DNA of 64,000 nucleotides from Deltaproteobacteria bacterium. Its GTDB lineage: Bacteria > Desulfobacterota > Desulfobacteria > Desulfobacterales > C00003060. Location of the stretch: the NCBI GenBank assembly GCA_003647275.1, contig QMMN01000001.1, forward strand, positions 1 through 64,000, in the 5' to 3' direction. The notes under the pieces are model-generated. The model saw only the letters and a list, made by a program, of their open reading frames with translations, did not search any database and was not told where the DNA came from. Position 1 is the first letter of the stretch. Every line of letters begins with the position of its first letter. This document shows positions 35,769 through 44,872 of this stretch, in pieces. Position numbers and translations under genes: made by a program.

Positions 35769-38700
35769 ATGAATGCCATGAAAATCAGATCTCTCCAAGA
35801 CTTGGAGGATATCAAGAATAAAACAGTACCTGCCTTATACCATCCTGAGGGGATAAAAGTGAACTTTGGGATGGCTTCCTGTGGGATCTCAGCCGGGGCC
35901 AAAAAGGCCCTCCAAAGAGCTCAAGAGGAATGGCCGCCTGGCAGCAACGGGCTCCGCTTGGCCCAGACAGGCTGCCTGGGGTTTTGCCAGGAAGAACCGC
36001 TGGTTGAAATTTTAGAGCCCGGCTCCCCTCGAATCGTCTATAAACATATCACTGAAGAAAAGATCATCGAACTGATCAATGCCCGACTCAAGGGGGATCT
36101 CAAGGGGAAATGGGCGCTGGGTCAATTCAAGGACCCTCGTTCTATTCTGGAAGAAGATACGCCAAACCCTGTTTCTGAAAGCGTCCTTGTCAAGAACATT
36201 CCGATCCTGGAAGACATTCCCTTTTATGGCAAACAGCTGAAAGTGGCCCTTAGAAATTGCGGCTACCTGGATCCTGACAATATTGAAGAGTACATAGGAA
36301 GAGGCGGTTTTTTTGCCCTACACAGGTGCCTTTCAGAGATAGAACCAAGTGAAATCATAGAAATAATTAAGGCATCTGGCCTGCGCGGTCGCGGCGGCGG
36401 CGGGTTCCCCACGGGGATCAAGTGGGAAACTTGCCGAAAGGCCCACGGGGAACAAAAATACGTAATCTGCAATGCCGACGAGGGCGACCCCGGGGCTTAC
36501 ATGGACAGGAGCATCCTTGAAGGTGACCCTTTCAGCGTTATCGAGGGGATGATTATTGGGGCGTACGCCATCGGCTCCAGCGAAGGGTACATATATGTTA
36601 GGAATGAATATCCTCTTGCCGTCAAAAGGCTGATCGGCGCTATCAAAACGGCTGAGGCTTATGGACTCTTGGGGCCTGACATCATGGGCTCGGGATTCAG
36701 TTTCTCCATAAAGATCAGTACAGGGGCCGGGGCCTTTGTCTGTGGAGAATCCACAGCTCTTATGTCTTCGCTGGAAGGCAAAGTCGGAAGGCCGCGTGCC
36801 AAATATGTCCATACTGTAGAAAAGGGGTTTCGGGACAGTCCTTCCAACTTGAACAATGTGGAAACATGGGCCAATGTGCCGGTCATCATAGCCAAGGGCG
36901 CGGACTGGTATGCGGGCCTGGGAACGGAACATAGCAAAGGAACGAAGGTCTTCTCTCTGGTTGGAAAGGTCCGTAACAGTGGTCTTGTGGAAGTCCCTAT
37001 GGGAACTGCTCTCCGAGAGATCATTTTCGAAATCGGAAACGGGACCATGGACGGTCGAAGATTTAAGGCTGTGCAGACAGGGGGGCCGTCTGGTGGGTGT
37101 ATCCCGGAAGAACTTATCGACACACCCGTTGACTACGAGCAGTTAACAAAGCTGGGTTCCATTATGGGGTCTGGCGGCATGATTGTGATGGACCAAGACA
37201 CCTGCATGGTCAATTTGGCTCGATACTTCATGGAGTTCCTTGTGGAAGAGTCTTGCGGCCAATGCGTTCCATGTCGGGAGGGTCTCAAACGGCTGCTCCA
37301 AATATTGACTGACATTTGTGAAGGGAATGGCCGGGAGGAAGACCTGGAGCTATTAGAAGAACTTTCTGCAACATTAAGAGATTTTTCCCTGTGTGGCCTG
37401 GGTAAAACCGCACCGAACCCTGTGATGTCCACACTCAGATATTTTCGGGAAGAATATGAAGCCCACATCCGGGATCGCCAATGTCCAGCCTTGGCGTGTA
37501 CGGGTCTTGTCCCGGCCCCGTGTCAGATGGCTTGCCCGGCGGGAATCGATATTCCGAGTTATGTAGCCCTCATTGGCCATGGCCGATACGAGGAAGCTGT
37601 TGAACTCATCCGCGAAGATAATCCCTTCCCATGGGTTTGTGGCCTGATTTGCATCCACCCTTGTGAAAATGCGTGCCGCAGGGGCGAGGTGGACAAGCCC
37701 ATCTCTATCAAGAATTTGAAGGGCTTTGCCGCAGAACATGCAATAAGAACGGGGGGGTATGAGAAAAAGAAGTTGGCCCCCGTTAGGAATGAAAAGGTGG
37801 CAATCATCGGCTCAGGGCCAGCAGGACTCACCGCAGCTTACTACCTTGCACGAGAGGGGTATCCAGTGACGATTTTTGAGGCAGCGCCTGTGCCAGGGGG
37901 GCTGTTGCGTTTGGGGATTCCTGAATATCGCCTGCCAAAGCACATCGTTGAAACTGAAGTCGAATCAATCAAGGCCCTCGGTGTTGAGATCAAGACGAAC
38001 ACCCCTATTGGGAAAGATGTCACTCTGGATGACCTGAGAAAGCAAGGATTTGCCGCCTTTTTCCTCGGCATTGGAGCGCATAAGGGATTTCGATTGAACA
38101 TTGAAGGGGAGTCCGACTTTGATGGCGTGATAGACTGCATTCACTTCCTGAAAAAGGTGAATCTGTCCGAGGAGGTCAACCTTGGACAGCGGGTCGTGGT
38201 TATAGGAGGTGGCCATTCTTCTATGGACGCGGCCCGGACTTGTATACGCCTTGGGGTCCCTGAGGTAAGCATTGTGTATCGCCGTTCAAAAGATGAAATG
38301 CCGGCTGGCGAGGAAGAAATTCAAGTCGCCCAAGAAGAAGGGGTGAAGATTCACTTTCTGACGATTCCCAAGCGCATAAAGGGCCGAGACGGCAAGGTCA
38401 CCCATTTAGAATGCATGAAGGCCGAATTGGGAAAGCAGGATGAAAGCGGCAGGCGGCGGGCAGTACCGCTCAAGGGTACAGAGTTTGACCTGGAGGCCGA
38501 CACCATTATTCTGTCCATTGGCCAGAGTGTGGACCTGGGGCCGATTATAGAAGCCCATGAAATTGGGGTCACCCCTCGAAGTACCTTTCAAGTCGATGTG
38601 AATACCATGCAGACAAGGTTGCCAGACATTTTTGCCGGGGGAGATTGCGTAAGCGGTCCTGCCAGCGTGATCGAGGCAATTGCGGCGGGCAAAAAGGCCG

Positions 38701-38948
38701 CCAGGGCCATACATCGGTATTTGCGGGGAGAATCGCTGGAAGAAAAAATCTATCATCCGATCAAACGGATGAAGATCGAAGAGATAGAGGTTCCAGAAGA
38801 AGAAAAAGAGGCCCTGAAGCGTCCGGACATGCCTATGTTGGCTGTAACAAAACGGAAAATCACATTTGAGAAAGCTGAACTCGGATTCACCGAAGAAATG
38901 GCCAAAAACGAGGCCAAGCGATGTCTCCGCTGTGATCTTCATGGATAA
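35769..38948 (+). CDS. NuoF-GltD fusion: NADH-binding flavoprotein with NAD(P)H oxidoreductase module
   Basis: A 1059-residue fusion. The N-terminus is a thioredoxin-like ferredoxin segment. The NuoF part binds NADH and FMN (G-R-G-G-G-G-F-P-T-G near residue 212) and a [4Fe-4S] cluster (C-G-Q-C-V-P-C-R-E-G near 495). From about residue 570 comes a glutamate-synthase small-subunit-like module with a cysteine motif, an FAD motif I-G-S-G-P-A-G-L-T-A near 680 and an NADP motif I-G-G-G-H-S-S-M-D-A near 810. It likely passes electrons between pyridine nucleotides and the Hdr subunits by flavin-based bifurcation or confurcation. Confidence 0.92.
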   Translation: MNAMKIRSLQDLEDIKNKTVPALYHPEGIKVNFGMASCGISAGAKKALQRAQEEWPPGSNGLRLAQTGCLGFCQEEPLVEILEPGSPRIVYKHITEEKIIELINARLKGDLKGKWALGQFKDPRSILEEDTPNPVSESVLVKNIPILEDIPFYGKQLKVALRNCGYLDPDNIEEYIGRGGFFALHRCLSEIEPSEIIEIIKASGLRGRGGGGFPTGIKWETCRKAHGEQKYVICNADEGDPGAYMDRSILEGDPFSVIEGMIIGAYAIGSSEGYIYVRNEYPLAVKRLIGAIKTAEAYGLLGPDIMGSGFSFSIKISTGAGAFVCGESTALMSSLEGKVGRPRAKYVHTVEKGFRDSPSNLNNVETWANVPVIIAKGADWYAGLGTEHSKGTKVFSLVGKVRNSGLVEVPMGTALREIIFEIGNGTMDGRRFKAVQTGGPSGGCIPEELIDTPVDYEQLTKLGSIMGSGGMIVMDQDTCMVNLARYFMEFLVEESCGQCVPCREGLKRLLQILTDICEGNGREEDLELLEELSATLRDFSLCGLGKTAPNPVMSTLRYFREEYEAHIRDRQCPALACTGLVPAPCQMACPAGIDIPSYVALIGHGRYEEAVELIREDNPFPWVCGLICIHPCENACRRGEVDKPISIKNLKGFAAEHAIRTGGYEKKKLAPVRNEKVAIIGSGPAGLTAAYYLAREGYPVTIFEAAPVPGGLLRLGIPEYRLPKHIVETEVESIKALGVEIKTNTPIGKDVTLDDLRKQGFAAFFLGIGAHKGFRLNIEGESDFDGVIDCIHFLKKVNLSEEVNLGQRVVVIGGGHSSMDAARTCIRLGVPEVSIVYRRSKDEMPAGEEEIQVAQEEGVKIHFLTIPKRIKGRDGKVTHLECMKAELGKQDESGRRRAVPLKGTEFDLEADTIILSIGQSVDLGPIIEAHEIGVTPRSTFQVDVNTMQTRLPDIFAGGDCVSGPASVIEAIAAGKKAARAIHRYLRGESLEEKIYHPIKRMKIEEIEVPEEEKEALKRPDMPMLAVTKRKITFEKAELGFTEEMAKNEAKRCLRCDLHG

Positions 38949-39247
38949 TCCCTTTGTTTAGAAACCACCCCGTTCCAGTCTTAGACTTATCACTTCTTTA
39001 CAGGCTATTGCTCTAATCGCTCCGATCCAGATGTCACTGGGCTCTTGCTGTTTCCCTATCGGTTTAGTGGGTAGCTGTTTGGACAACAGCCTGTTTACAA
39101 TTACATGAGACTTCGAAACTGTTGCACTCAGTGTTGTAATTGCTGAACGAGCCTTCAATTTTTCTTGACGATCTGCCCTGTTACGGTTATTTGTGTTGCA
39201 GAATTAGACGTTGCAGTTTTAAACACTGGACAGGATATGTAGCACCC

Positions 39248-40780
39248 ATGACATCGAGTAACACAAAAAACAAGAAGCTCAAGATTGGCATTGTGGGCGG
39301 GGGAAAACGCTGTAAGACAATCCTTGAGATGTCCCATCGCCAGAGACCCCCCAAAGTGAACGCTTCGGTCGTCATCGTAGCCGATCCAGATCCCAATTCT
39401 CCCGGGTATCAGTACGCCCGCGAGCTGGGCATTGAGGCCACGACCGATCTGGAGGTGATTAGTGAGCGAAGAGACCTTGACTTTATCCTGGATCTGGCTG
39501 GCGTCAGGGAAGCTTTGATCCGTTTATTGGTGCAAAAGGGTTCTATGATTCCGGTCCTCGATGCAATTACCTCTAATCTCCTTTACGATATTTTCAACGT
39601 CCAAAAAGAACTGATCGACACCCGGAGATCCTTGAGACAAACCAAGACATTTTTGGAGCGTGTCATCAACAGTATCCAGGAGGAAATTCTTGTGATCGAT
39701 ACGAAGTTCAAGATTGTGGATGCCAATGATGCAGTACTAAAGGCCGTAGGGCTTCCAAAAGAAGAGGTGATTGGCAAATACTGCTATCAAATATCTCATC
39801 AATCTCAAACTCCGTGTGATTCCAAGGATCACCCCTGCCCCATGCAGGATGTTCTCAGGACCGGCAACTATTCTCAAGCGACTCACAAACACTATAAGTC
39901 GGACGGAGAGGTCCGATACTATGAGCTGATTCATTATCCATTAAAAGACGAAAATGGCAATGTGGCACAGGTTATTGAAATCGGCCGTGACATATCAGAC
40001 GAACTAGAAAAACGCGTCGCTAGGCAGGCCAAGGAACTCAAAGAGGATTATGCCCGGCTGGTTCAGGAAGACAAGATGATCTCTCTCGGAAAACTCATGT
40101 CAAGCGTCGTTCATGAAATCAACAATCCTCTGTCAGGAATTATTAGCCTGAGCAAATTGGTCCTGCGCAACTTGGAAGAAGGGGCAACAGATGAAAAGTC
40201 CTTGGAGACCACAAAACAGCACCTCAGGCTGGTGGTTTCAGAAACCATCCGCACGAGCAAGATTGTTTCCAACCTCCTTTCCTTTTCCCGGCAGATCAGG
40301 CTGGAAGTCGAGGAGGTGGATATGAATGAGGTCATTCGTCGGGTGTTCAGCATTATTGGTCACAAGGCCAAGCTTCAAAATATTGTGGTCCAATTTAAAC
40401 TGGATAAGGCACTTCCCAGGGTGATGGGAAATTTCGCGCAGCTCGAGCAGTCGATCATGAATATTGTCTTCAATGCTATTGAGGCAATGCCTGACGGCGG
40501 AGACCTGACCATTTCCACACGCCGCGATGACGCTGACAAACAGGAGGTCGTGGTTGAAATCGAAGACACCGGGCCCGGGATCTCACAGAAGAATCTTCCC
40601 TATATCTTTGAGCCTTTTTTCTCCACCAAAGGGGAAGCCAAAGGGGTCGGGCTGGGGTTATCGGTCGTTTATGGAATCATACGGGATCATCAGGGGGAGA
40701 TTACGGTCAAGAGTGAAGTCGGAATGGGAGCCTGTTTTACCATCAGGCTCCCGGCATATGAACCCGAATCCACGTATTAA
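39248..40780 (+). CDS. Rossmann-PAS sensor histidine kinase
   Basis: A 510-residue soluble kinase. Residues 11-125 form a Rossmann-like domain (I-G-I-V-G-G-G-K-R-C-K, then I-V-A-D-P-D-P). A PAS domain follows (about 140-260), holding a cysteine pair C-D-S-K-D-H-P-C, then HisKA with H-E-I-N-N-P-L near 287 and an ATP domain with D-T-G-P-G-I and G-V-G-L-G-L-S. ATG 39248 is preferred because the paralogue at 56476 starts at the same place. It lies after the hdr-nuo operon and 42 bases before its likely partner activator gene. Confidence 0.9.
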   Translation: MTSSNTKNKKLKIGIVGGGKRCKTILEMSHRQRPPKVNASVVIVADPDPNSPGYQYARELGIEATTDLEVISERRDLDFILDLAGVREALIRLLVQKGSMIPVLDAITSNLLYDIFNVQKELIDTRRSLRQTKTFLERVINSIQEEILVIDTKFKIVDANDAVLKAVGLPKEEVIGKYCYQISHQSQTPCDSKDHPCPMQDVLRTGNYSQATHKHYKSDGEVRYYELIHYPLKDENGNVAQVIEIGRDISDELEKRVARQAKELKEDYARLVQEDKMISLGKLMSSVVHEINNPLSGIISLSKLVLRNLEEGATDEKSLETTKQHLRLVVSETIRTSKIVSNLLSFSRQIRLEVEEVDMNEVIRRVFSIIGHKAKLQNIVVQFKLDKALPRVMGNFAQLEQSIMNIVFNAIEAMPDGGDLTISTRRDDADKQEVVVEIEDTGPGISQKNLPYIFEPFFSTKGEAKGVGLGLSVVYGIIRDHQGEITVKSEVGMGACFTIRLPAYEPESTY

Positions 40781-40822
40781 ATCAAAAATCGTGCATTAAA
40801 ATCATTCGTAGGTGAGGATGGG

Positions 40823-42172
40823 ATGATATCAGAATTAAACATCATGGTGGTGGACGACGAGCTCATTGTCCGAGAATCCTTGAAGGGCTGGCTTGAAAAA
40901 TTTGGCTATGGCGTGGAGACGGCGGAAGATGCTCGAGAGGCCCTGGAAAAGCTTGATAGGGAGGGCTACGATCTCCTTTTTGTGGATATTAAAATGCCCG
41001 GCATGGACGGCATTGAACTCCTGAAGCGGGTGAAAGAGGATCAACCGGATGTGATCGTGGTTATGATTACAGCCCACGGCTCCATCGAGTCGGCCATTGA
41101 GGCCATGAAAGCCGGTGCCAGCGATTATCTCATGAAACCCTTTGATCCAGAGGACCTTGAGCTCCTAATCGAGAAGCTTGCCCAGACCAAGAGACTTGTG
41201 GATCAAAACAGATGGCTGAGAGAATCTTATGAAGGGTCCTCACGGTTTCAAGATCTTATCGGACAGTCACGAGCAATGCAAAAGGTGTTTCAACTTGTTG
41301 AGGATGTGGCCTCAAGTGATACGCCGGTCCTTATCGTTGGAGAGACCGGCACGGGAAAGGAACTGGTTGCAAAGGCGATCCACGCCTTAAGCCCGCGCCG
41401 CTATGCCCCTTTTGTAGCCGTGAACTGTGGCGCCTTTACAGAAACCTTGCTCGAAAGCACCCTCTTTGGTCACGAGAAGGGAGCCTTCACAGGGGCCCAC
41501 CATATGCAAAAGGGTCGCCTTGAGATGGCCAATGGGGGCACACTATTCCTGGATGAGGTGGGTGAAATCAGCCCGAAGATGCAGGTGGATCTCTTGAGGG
41601 TGCTCGAAGAGAAGCGGTTCCACCGACTGGGCAATCCAAAGCCCGTGTCCGCCGATTTTCGGCTTGTCTCGGCGACCCATCGTGATCTTGAGGTGGCCAT
41701 TCAGAAGCACGGCTTTCGGCAGGACTTTTACTATAGGATCAATGTAATCACAATCGCCGTGCCCCCTTTAAGGGAAAGGAAGGAGGACATAGAGCTTCTG
41801 GCCCACCACTTCTTGATGCATTACAGCCAGGAATTGAACAAGAAAGTCACTGCAATCAGCAAAGATGCTCTAGATATCCTGACCAGATACGACTGGCCCG
41901 GCAACGTCAGGGAACTTGAAAATGTGATCGAGCGTGCAGTCGTGATTGGTAAAAAACGGAAAATTACCCCTGCGGACCTCCCTTTTCAAGATGTGAGTAT
42001 TCCCAGGAAATCTGTGGCGAACTCTCTGGAAGAGGTGGAAAAAAAACACATATCAGAAATGCTCAGGGTATGCGGGTGGAATATTGCCCGCACAGCCAGC
42101 CTCCTGGGCATCAACCGCACCACACTTTATAAGAAGATCAAGAAATACGAGCTCAAACAGCCAGCCTCTTAA
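40823..42172 (+). CDS. sigma-54 response regulator paired with the 39248 kinase
   Basis: A 449-residue NtrC-type activator: receiver domain with phospho-acceptor Asp 55, AAA+ domain with G-E-T-G-T-G-K-E and the sigma-54 loop G-A-F-T-G-A, then a Fis-type helix-turn-helix (N-I-A-R-T-A-S-L-L-G-I-N-R-T-T-L). GAGG precedes the ATG. Likely phosphorylated by the Rossmann-PAS kinase and likely to control sigma-54 promoters of the redox or signalling genes; targets are inferred, not shown. Confidence 0.94.
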   Translation: MISELNIMVVDDELIVRESLKGWLEKFGYGVETAEDAREALEKLDREGYDLLFVDIKMPGMDGIELLKRVKEDQPDVIVVMITAHGSIESAIEAMKAGASDYLMKPFDPEDLELLIEKLAQTKRLVDQNRWLRESYEGSSRFQDLIGQSRAMQKVFQLVEDVASSDTPVLIVGETGTGKELVAKAIHALSPRRYAPFVAVNCGAFTETLLESTLFGHEKGAFTGAHHMQKGRLEMANGGTLFLDEVGEISPKMQVDLLRVLEEKRFHRLGNPKPVSADFRLVSATHRDLEVAIQKHGFRQDFYYRINVITIAVPPLRERKEDIELLAHHFLMHYSQELNKKVTAISKDALDILTRYDWPGNVRELENVIERAVVIGKKRKITPADLPFQDVSIPRKSVANSLEEVEKKHISEMLRVCGWNIARTASLLGINRTTLYKKIKKYELKQPAS

Positions 42173-42194
42173 CTGGCTGTTGCCCAAATTTTTT
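42156..42194 (+). terminator. hairpin overlapping the activator stop, terminator-like
   Basis: AACAGCCAG (42156-42164) and CTGGCTGTT (42173-42181) form a 9-bp stem around the TAA stop; after seven bases a T6 run follows (42189-42194). The gap before the T-run is longer than ideal. The right arm is also a copy of the GGCTGTTGCCCAAAT repeat. Confidence 0.5.
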
Positions 42195-42299
42195 CAATAC
42201 AGATGTCTTCTGACGGCTCCTTAAAGGTTGAGTAACAGCCTGTTAAAAGAATGGTAATCTGGATGCGACGCTGTATGGTTCTGCCCTTTCAAAGCCGAG

Positions 42300-42878
42300 A
42301 TGAGATCCAAAAAGAAGATCATAGCTGTCCAACCCCTTGGTCGTGTTAAAGCGGATGTACTCGAAGTCATTGCCGCAAACCTTCAGGCATTTTTTCAAAT
42401 CCGAACAGAGGTTTTCCTAGAACAGCCCATCCCCGATGAGGCGTACAATGCTCATCGCTGCCAATATAATTGTTACCCCATCCTGAAATTCCTGGAAACG
42501 TTAAAACCAGATCATGTGATCAAGATTATCGGTGTGACAGAAGTGGATCTATTTATACCTATTCTGACCTATGTGTTTGGGGAGGCGGAGTTGGGGGGCG
42601 ATGCAACCGTGATCTCCACGTACCGGGCCGCAAGAGGCAAAGACCAGGAGCCTGTTTCCTTAAAACGCCTTTTTGAAAGGGCTGCAAAAATTGCTGTCCA
42701 TGAAATGGCTCACACCTTTCGCCTTCCGCACTGCAAGGAAGATCGATGCATTATGAGCAGCTTCCCTGTCCTGAGCCATATTGATGAAAAACCAATCTAT
42801 TTTTGCCGATACTGTGTGAGATTTTTAAAAGACGAATATGAAACATTGGGCCTTCAGGGTCCAGGATGTAAAATATAG
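42300..42878 (+). CDS. amzA: archaemetzincin-family zinc metalloprotease
   Basis: A 192-residue protein with the extended zinc motif H-E-M-A-H-T-F-R-L-P-H-C near residue 133, which includes the catalytic Glu, then C-I-M and a C-R-Y-C pair near the end, the cysteine set that binds a second zinc. This fits archaemetzincins, found in archaea and some bacteria. No signal peptide. The peptidase role is predicted from the family. It stands alone between the activator and the minus-strand signalling block. Confidence 0.9.
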   Translation: MRSKKKIIAVQPLGRVKADVLEVIAANLQAFFQIRTEVFLEQPIPDEAYNAHRCQYNCYPILKFLETLKPDHVIKIIGVTEVDLFIPILTYVFGEAELGGDATVISTYRAARGKDQEPVSLKRLFERAAKIAVHEMAHTFRLPHCKEDRCIMSSFPVLSHIDEKPIYFCRYCVRFLKDEYETLGLQGPGCKI

Positions 42879-43243
42879 AGCCCCACCCACTGGCTGTTAA
42901 ACACAAATCCGAACTGCACAAAAACAACCTAAATCTGGGAAATGCCATCTATGCAAAACAACTGACTGAAATCATGAAGCTCAAACCAAAATTTCATGTT
43001 ATTTTGGACAGCAGTGATTTCATATAAACGCCCTTCCACTTATCAAGGCTCTCCACCAGCAACTTGTCATGGTTTAACAGGCTCGTAACTTTGCACCTCA
43101 GGAAAGCTTTAGCAAAACAAACCTCTCTGCTAGCCCTGTGCAACATCCCGAGGTTGGGTCACACTTAGCGATGCTGGTCCACCCGATACATAGCCAGATA
43201 CTGCGACCGATGGCGATTTTACGATGAGCCGGGAGCCCGATGG
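42879..43243. other. 365-base intergenic region, little seen
   Basis: Apart from one copy of the GGCTGTT repeat core just after the archaemetzincin stop (42892-42898), I see no gene, strong hairpin or clear promoter. It separates that plus-strand gene from the 3' end of the minus-strand block. Confidence 0.4.
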
Positions 43244-43684
43244 CTACTCTTTCAACACAGACCTGGGCGACGACATGATGTCGGCCACTTTGGCCGCACG
43301 GATACGCTCTTCCTGTTCGGCTTTTCTCTCGTAGGCCTTGTTTACTTTGGAGAGCAATTCTTCAGTGTCACAGGGTTTCATGAGATAATCGTAGGCGCCT
43401 AGTTTCATTCCTTCAACAGCTGATTCGACGCTTGCGTTTCCAGTCAACATGATCACTTCCGTAAGCGGCTTTATCTTTTTGATCTCACGAAGGACCTCGA
43501 CACCATCCATACCGGGCATGAGCACATCTAGTATGACTACATCGAAGTTGTAACCCTTCACCTTCTCAAGAGCGTCTTGACCGTTCAAAGAAGTGGCCAC
43601 CTCATAGCCGCGAATGGTCAAGCGCTCGGATAGAGATTCCGCAAATTCTTGTTCATCGTCCACGATTAAAATCCTTTGCTTCAT
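43244..43684 (-). CDS. single-domain response regulator
   Basis: About 146 residues: one receiver domain with an acidic pair near residues 9-10, phospho-acceptor Asp near 52 (V-V-I-L-D-V-L-M-P-G-M-D-G), Thr in M-L-T-G-N and the switch Lys in L-M-K-P, plus a 25-residue basic-acidic tail. ATG 43684 is chosen because AGGAGG lies seven bases upstream; ATG 43690 would leave only one base. Last gene of the block transcribed from 50699. No DNA-binding domain. Confidence 0.9.
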   Translation of the reverse strand: MKQRILIVDDEQEFAESLSERLTIRGYEVATSLNGQDALEKVKGYNFDVVILDVLMPGMDGVEVLREIKKIKPLTEVIMLTGNASVESAVEGMKLGAYDYLMKPCDTEELLSKVNKAYERKAEQEERIRAAKVADIMSSPRSVLKE

Positions 43685-43766
43685 TTTCATACCTCCTTTC
43701 AGGGACTGTAAAGGGCAAATTGAATCATAATGGTAGATCCCCTATTTGCTTCCCTTGCCGTTTGCT

Positions 43767-43793
43767 ATGGGCTAAGTTTCTTCACAAGCCCAT
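43767..43793 (-). promoter_or_regulatory. intercistronic hairpin
   Basis: ATGGGCT (43767-43773) and AGCCCAT (43787-43793) make a 7-bp stem between the degenerate kinase gene and the last receiver gene. A T-run follows only on the plus strand, so on the minus-strand mRNA it is more likely a stabilising or processing hairpin. Confidence 0.4.
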
Positions 43794-43815
43794 TTTTGCC
43801 TTGCCATTCGAAAAA

Positions 43816-44493
43816 CTATGACTGGATATCTTTCAGCTTGAAAGCCTTTGGCACACGAATGACAGCTTCGCCAAAGTTGCCTTCAAGCTTGACCGTGACG
43901 CCAAGTTTTTCCTGCAAGCCAGGAATAGGTGCTGGCACAGCTTCCGACGAATGAACCAAGGCTTCGAAAGAACCGGAAATTGTGACCTGCCCCTCATCCC
44001 CCATATCTTTGAGAATCACTTTTACCTGTCCGTCATTTGGCGCGCTCATGGCCTTATCAAGGTAAAGGAATAGAATGTACATCAAAGAAAAGGGATTACT
44101 TTCTACTTGCACGGCACTTGTAGGCAACCTCATCTCCAGACGCACGCCTTTTGAGGCTGCCAAACGCTGGGAAATGGATACAATCAATCCCACTGTTTCA
44201 TTGAGATCTACGACACAACGTGACTTGTCCACGCTGTGAGCTAAGCGGTTCAAGCTTCTTACGACGTGATCCGCACGCTTAATTTGTTGAGAAATGTCCT
44301 GAACCAGCTTTTTAACCTTTTCCGTATCCAAAGGACGCCCCTGCTCCGCCACGAAAAGCAAGTCGCCCACCAGCCCGGCTTTCTCGTTGATGATGGCAAG
44401 GTAATTCTTGATGTCGTGGGAAATGCAGGCTGACATCTTACCGAAGAAAGCCAACCCTTCTTTTGCCGACTCTCCCCAATATGTTTCTGCCAC
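43816..44493 (-). CDS. degenerate histidine-kinase-like protein
   Basis: About 225 residues. A HisKA-like helix pair keeps the phospho-acceptor box I-S-H-D-I-K-N-Y-L-A-I-I. The C-terminal part has the ATPase-domain outline, but the N-box reads L-F-L-Y-L-D-K-A-M and no D-x-G-x-G motif is present, so ATP binding looks lost. GTG 44493 is chosen because AAAGGGGG precedes it. It probably serves as a phosphotransfer or scaffold partner of the neighbouring receivers. Homologous to the kinases at 44873, 48234 and 49926. Confidence 0.78.
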   Translation of the reverse strand: MAETYWGESAKEGLAFFGKMSACISHDIKNYLAIINEKAGLVGDLLFVAEQGRPLDTEKVKKLVQDISQQIKRADHVVRSLNRLAHSVDKSRCVVDLNETVGLIVSISQRLAASKGVRLEMRLPTSAVQVESNPFSLMYILFLYLDKAMSAPNDGQVKVILKDMGDEGQVTISGSFEALVHSSEAVPAPIPGLQEKLGVTVKLEGNFGEAVIRVPKAFKLKDIQS

Positions 44494-44506
44494 GCTCGCC
44501 CCCTTT

Positions 44507-44863
44507 CTATGTTTGGGCCGCTTCCAAGACCTTTTCAATCAAGGTTTCAATCTTAACGGGCTTAATGAGGTAATCACAGGCCCCGGCCTCTTTGCACGCA
44601 CGGTAACATTCCTTGGAGCTGTAACCGGTCAGGAATATGAACTTCACGTTCGGGTGCTTTTTGTGAATACTTTCCATGACATCAAGACCGGGCATTTGGG
44701 GCATCTTCACATCGATGACCACGACATCGTATCTTGTTAAATCGGCCCTCCTGATTGCATCGCTACCACTCGTAACCCAATCTGTATCAATGCCTCTGAG
44801 TGAAAAGCGCTCGGCGAGGGTTGTAACGAATTCCTCTTCGTCGTCTATCAACAATACCTTCAA
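44507..44863 (-). CDS. single-domain response regulator
   Basis: A 118-residue receiver: L-L-I-D-D-E-E-E-F at the start, phospho-acceptor Asp near 52 (V-V-I-D-V-K-M-P-Q-M-P-G), Thr in F-L-T-G-Y and Lys in L-I-K-P. The start codon is TTG with GGGGA upstream. It lies between the Cache kinase and the degenerate kinase gene, all within about 25 bases, so all three are cotranscribed. It shares the D-E-x-x-F-x-x-x-L-x-x-R signature with the other receivers of this block. Confidence 0.92.
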   Translation of the reverse strand: MKVLLIDDEEEFVTTLAERFSLRGIDTDWVTSGSDAIRRADLTRYDVVVIDVKMPQMPGLDVMESIHKKHPNVKFIFLTGYSSKECYRACKEAGACDYLIKPVKIETLIEKVLEAAQT

Positions 44864-44872
44864 GAGGATCCC

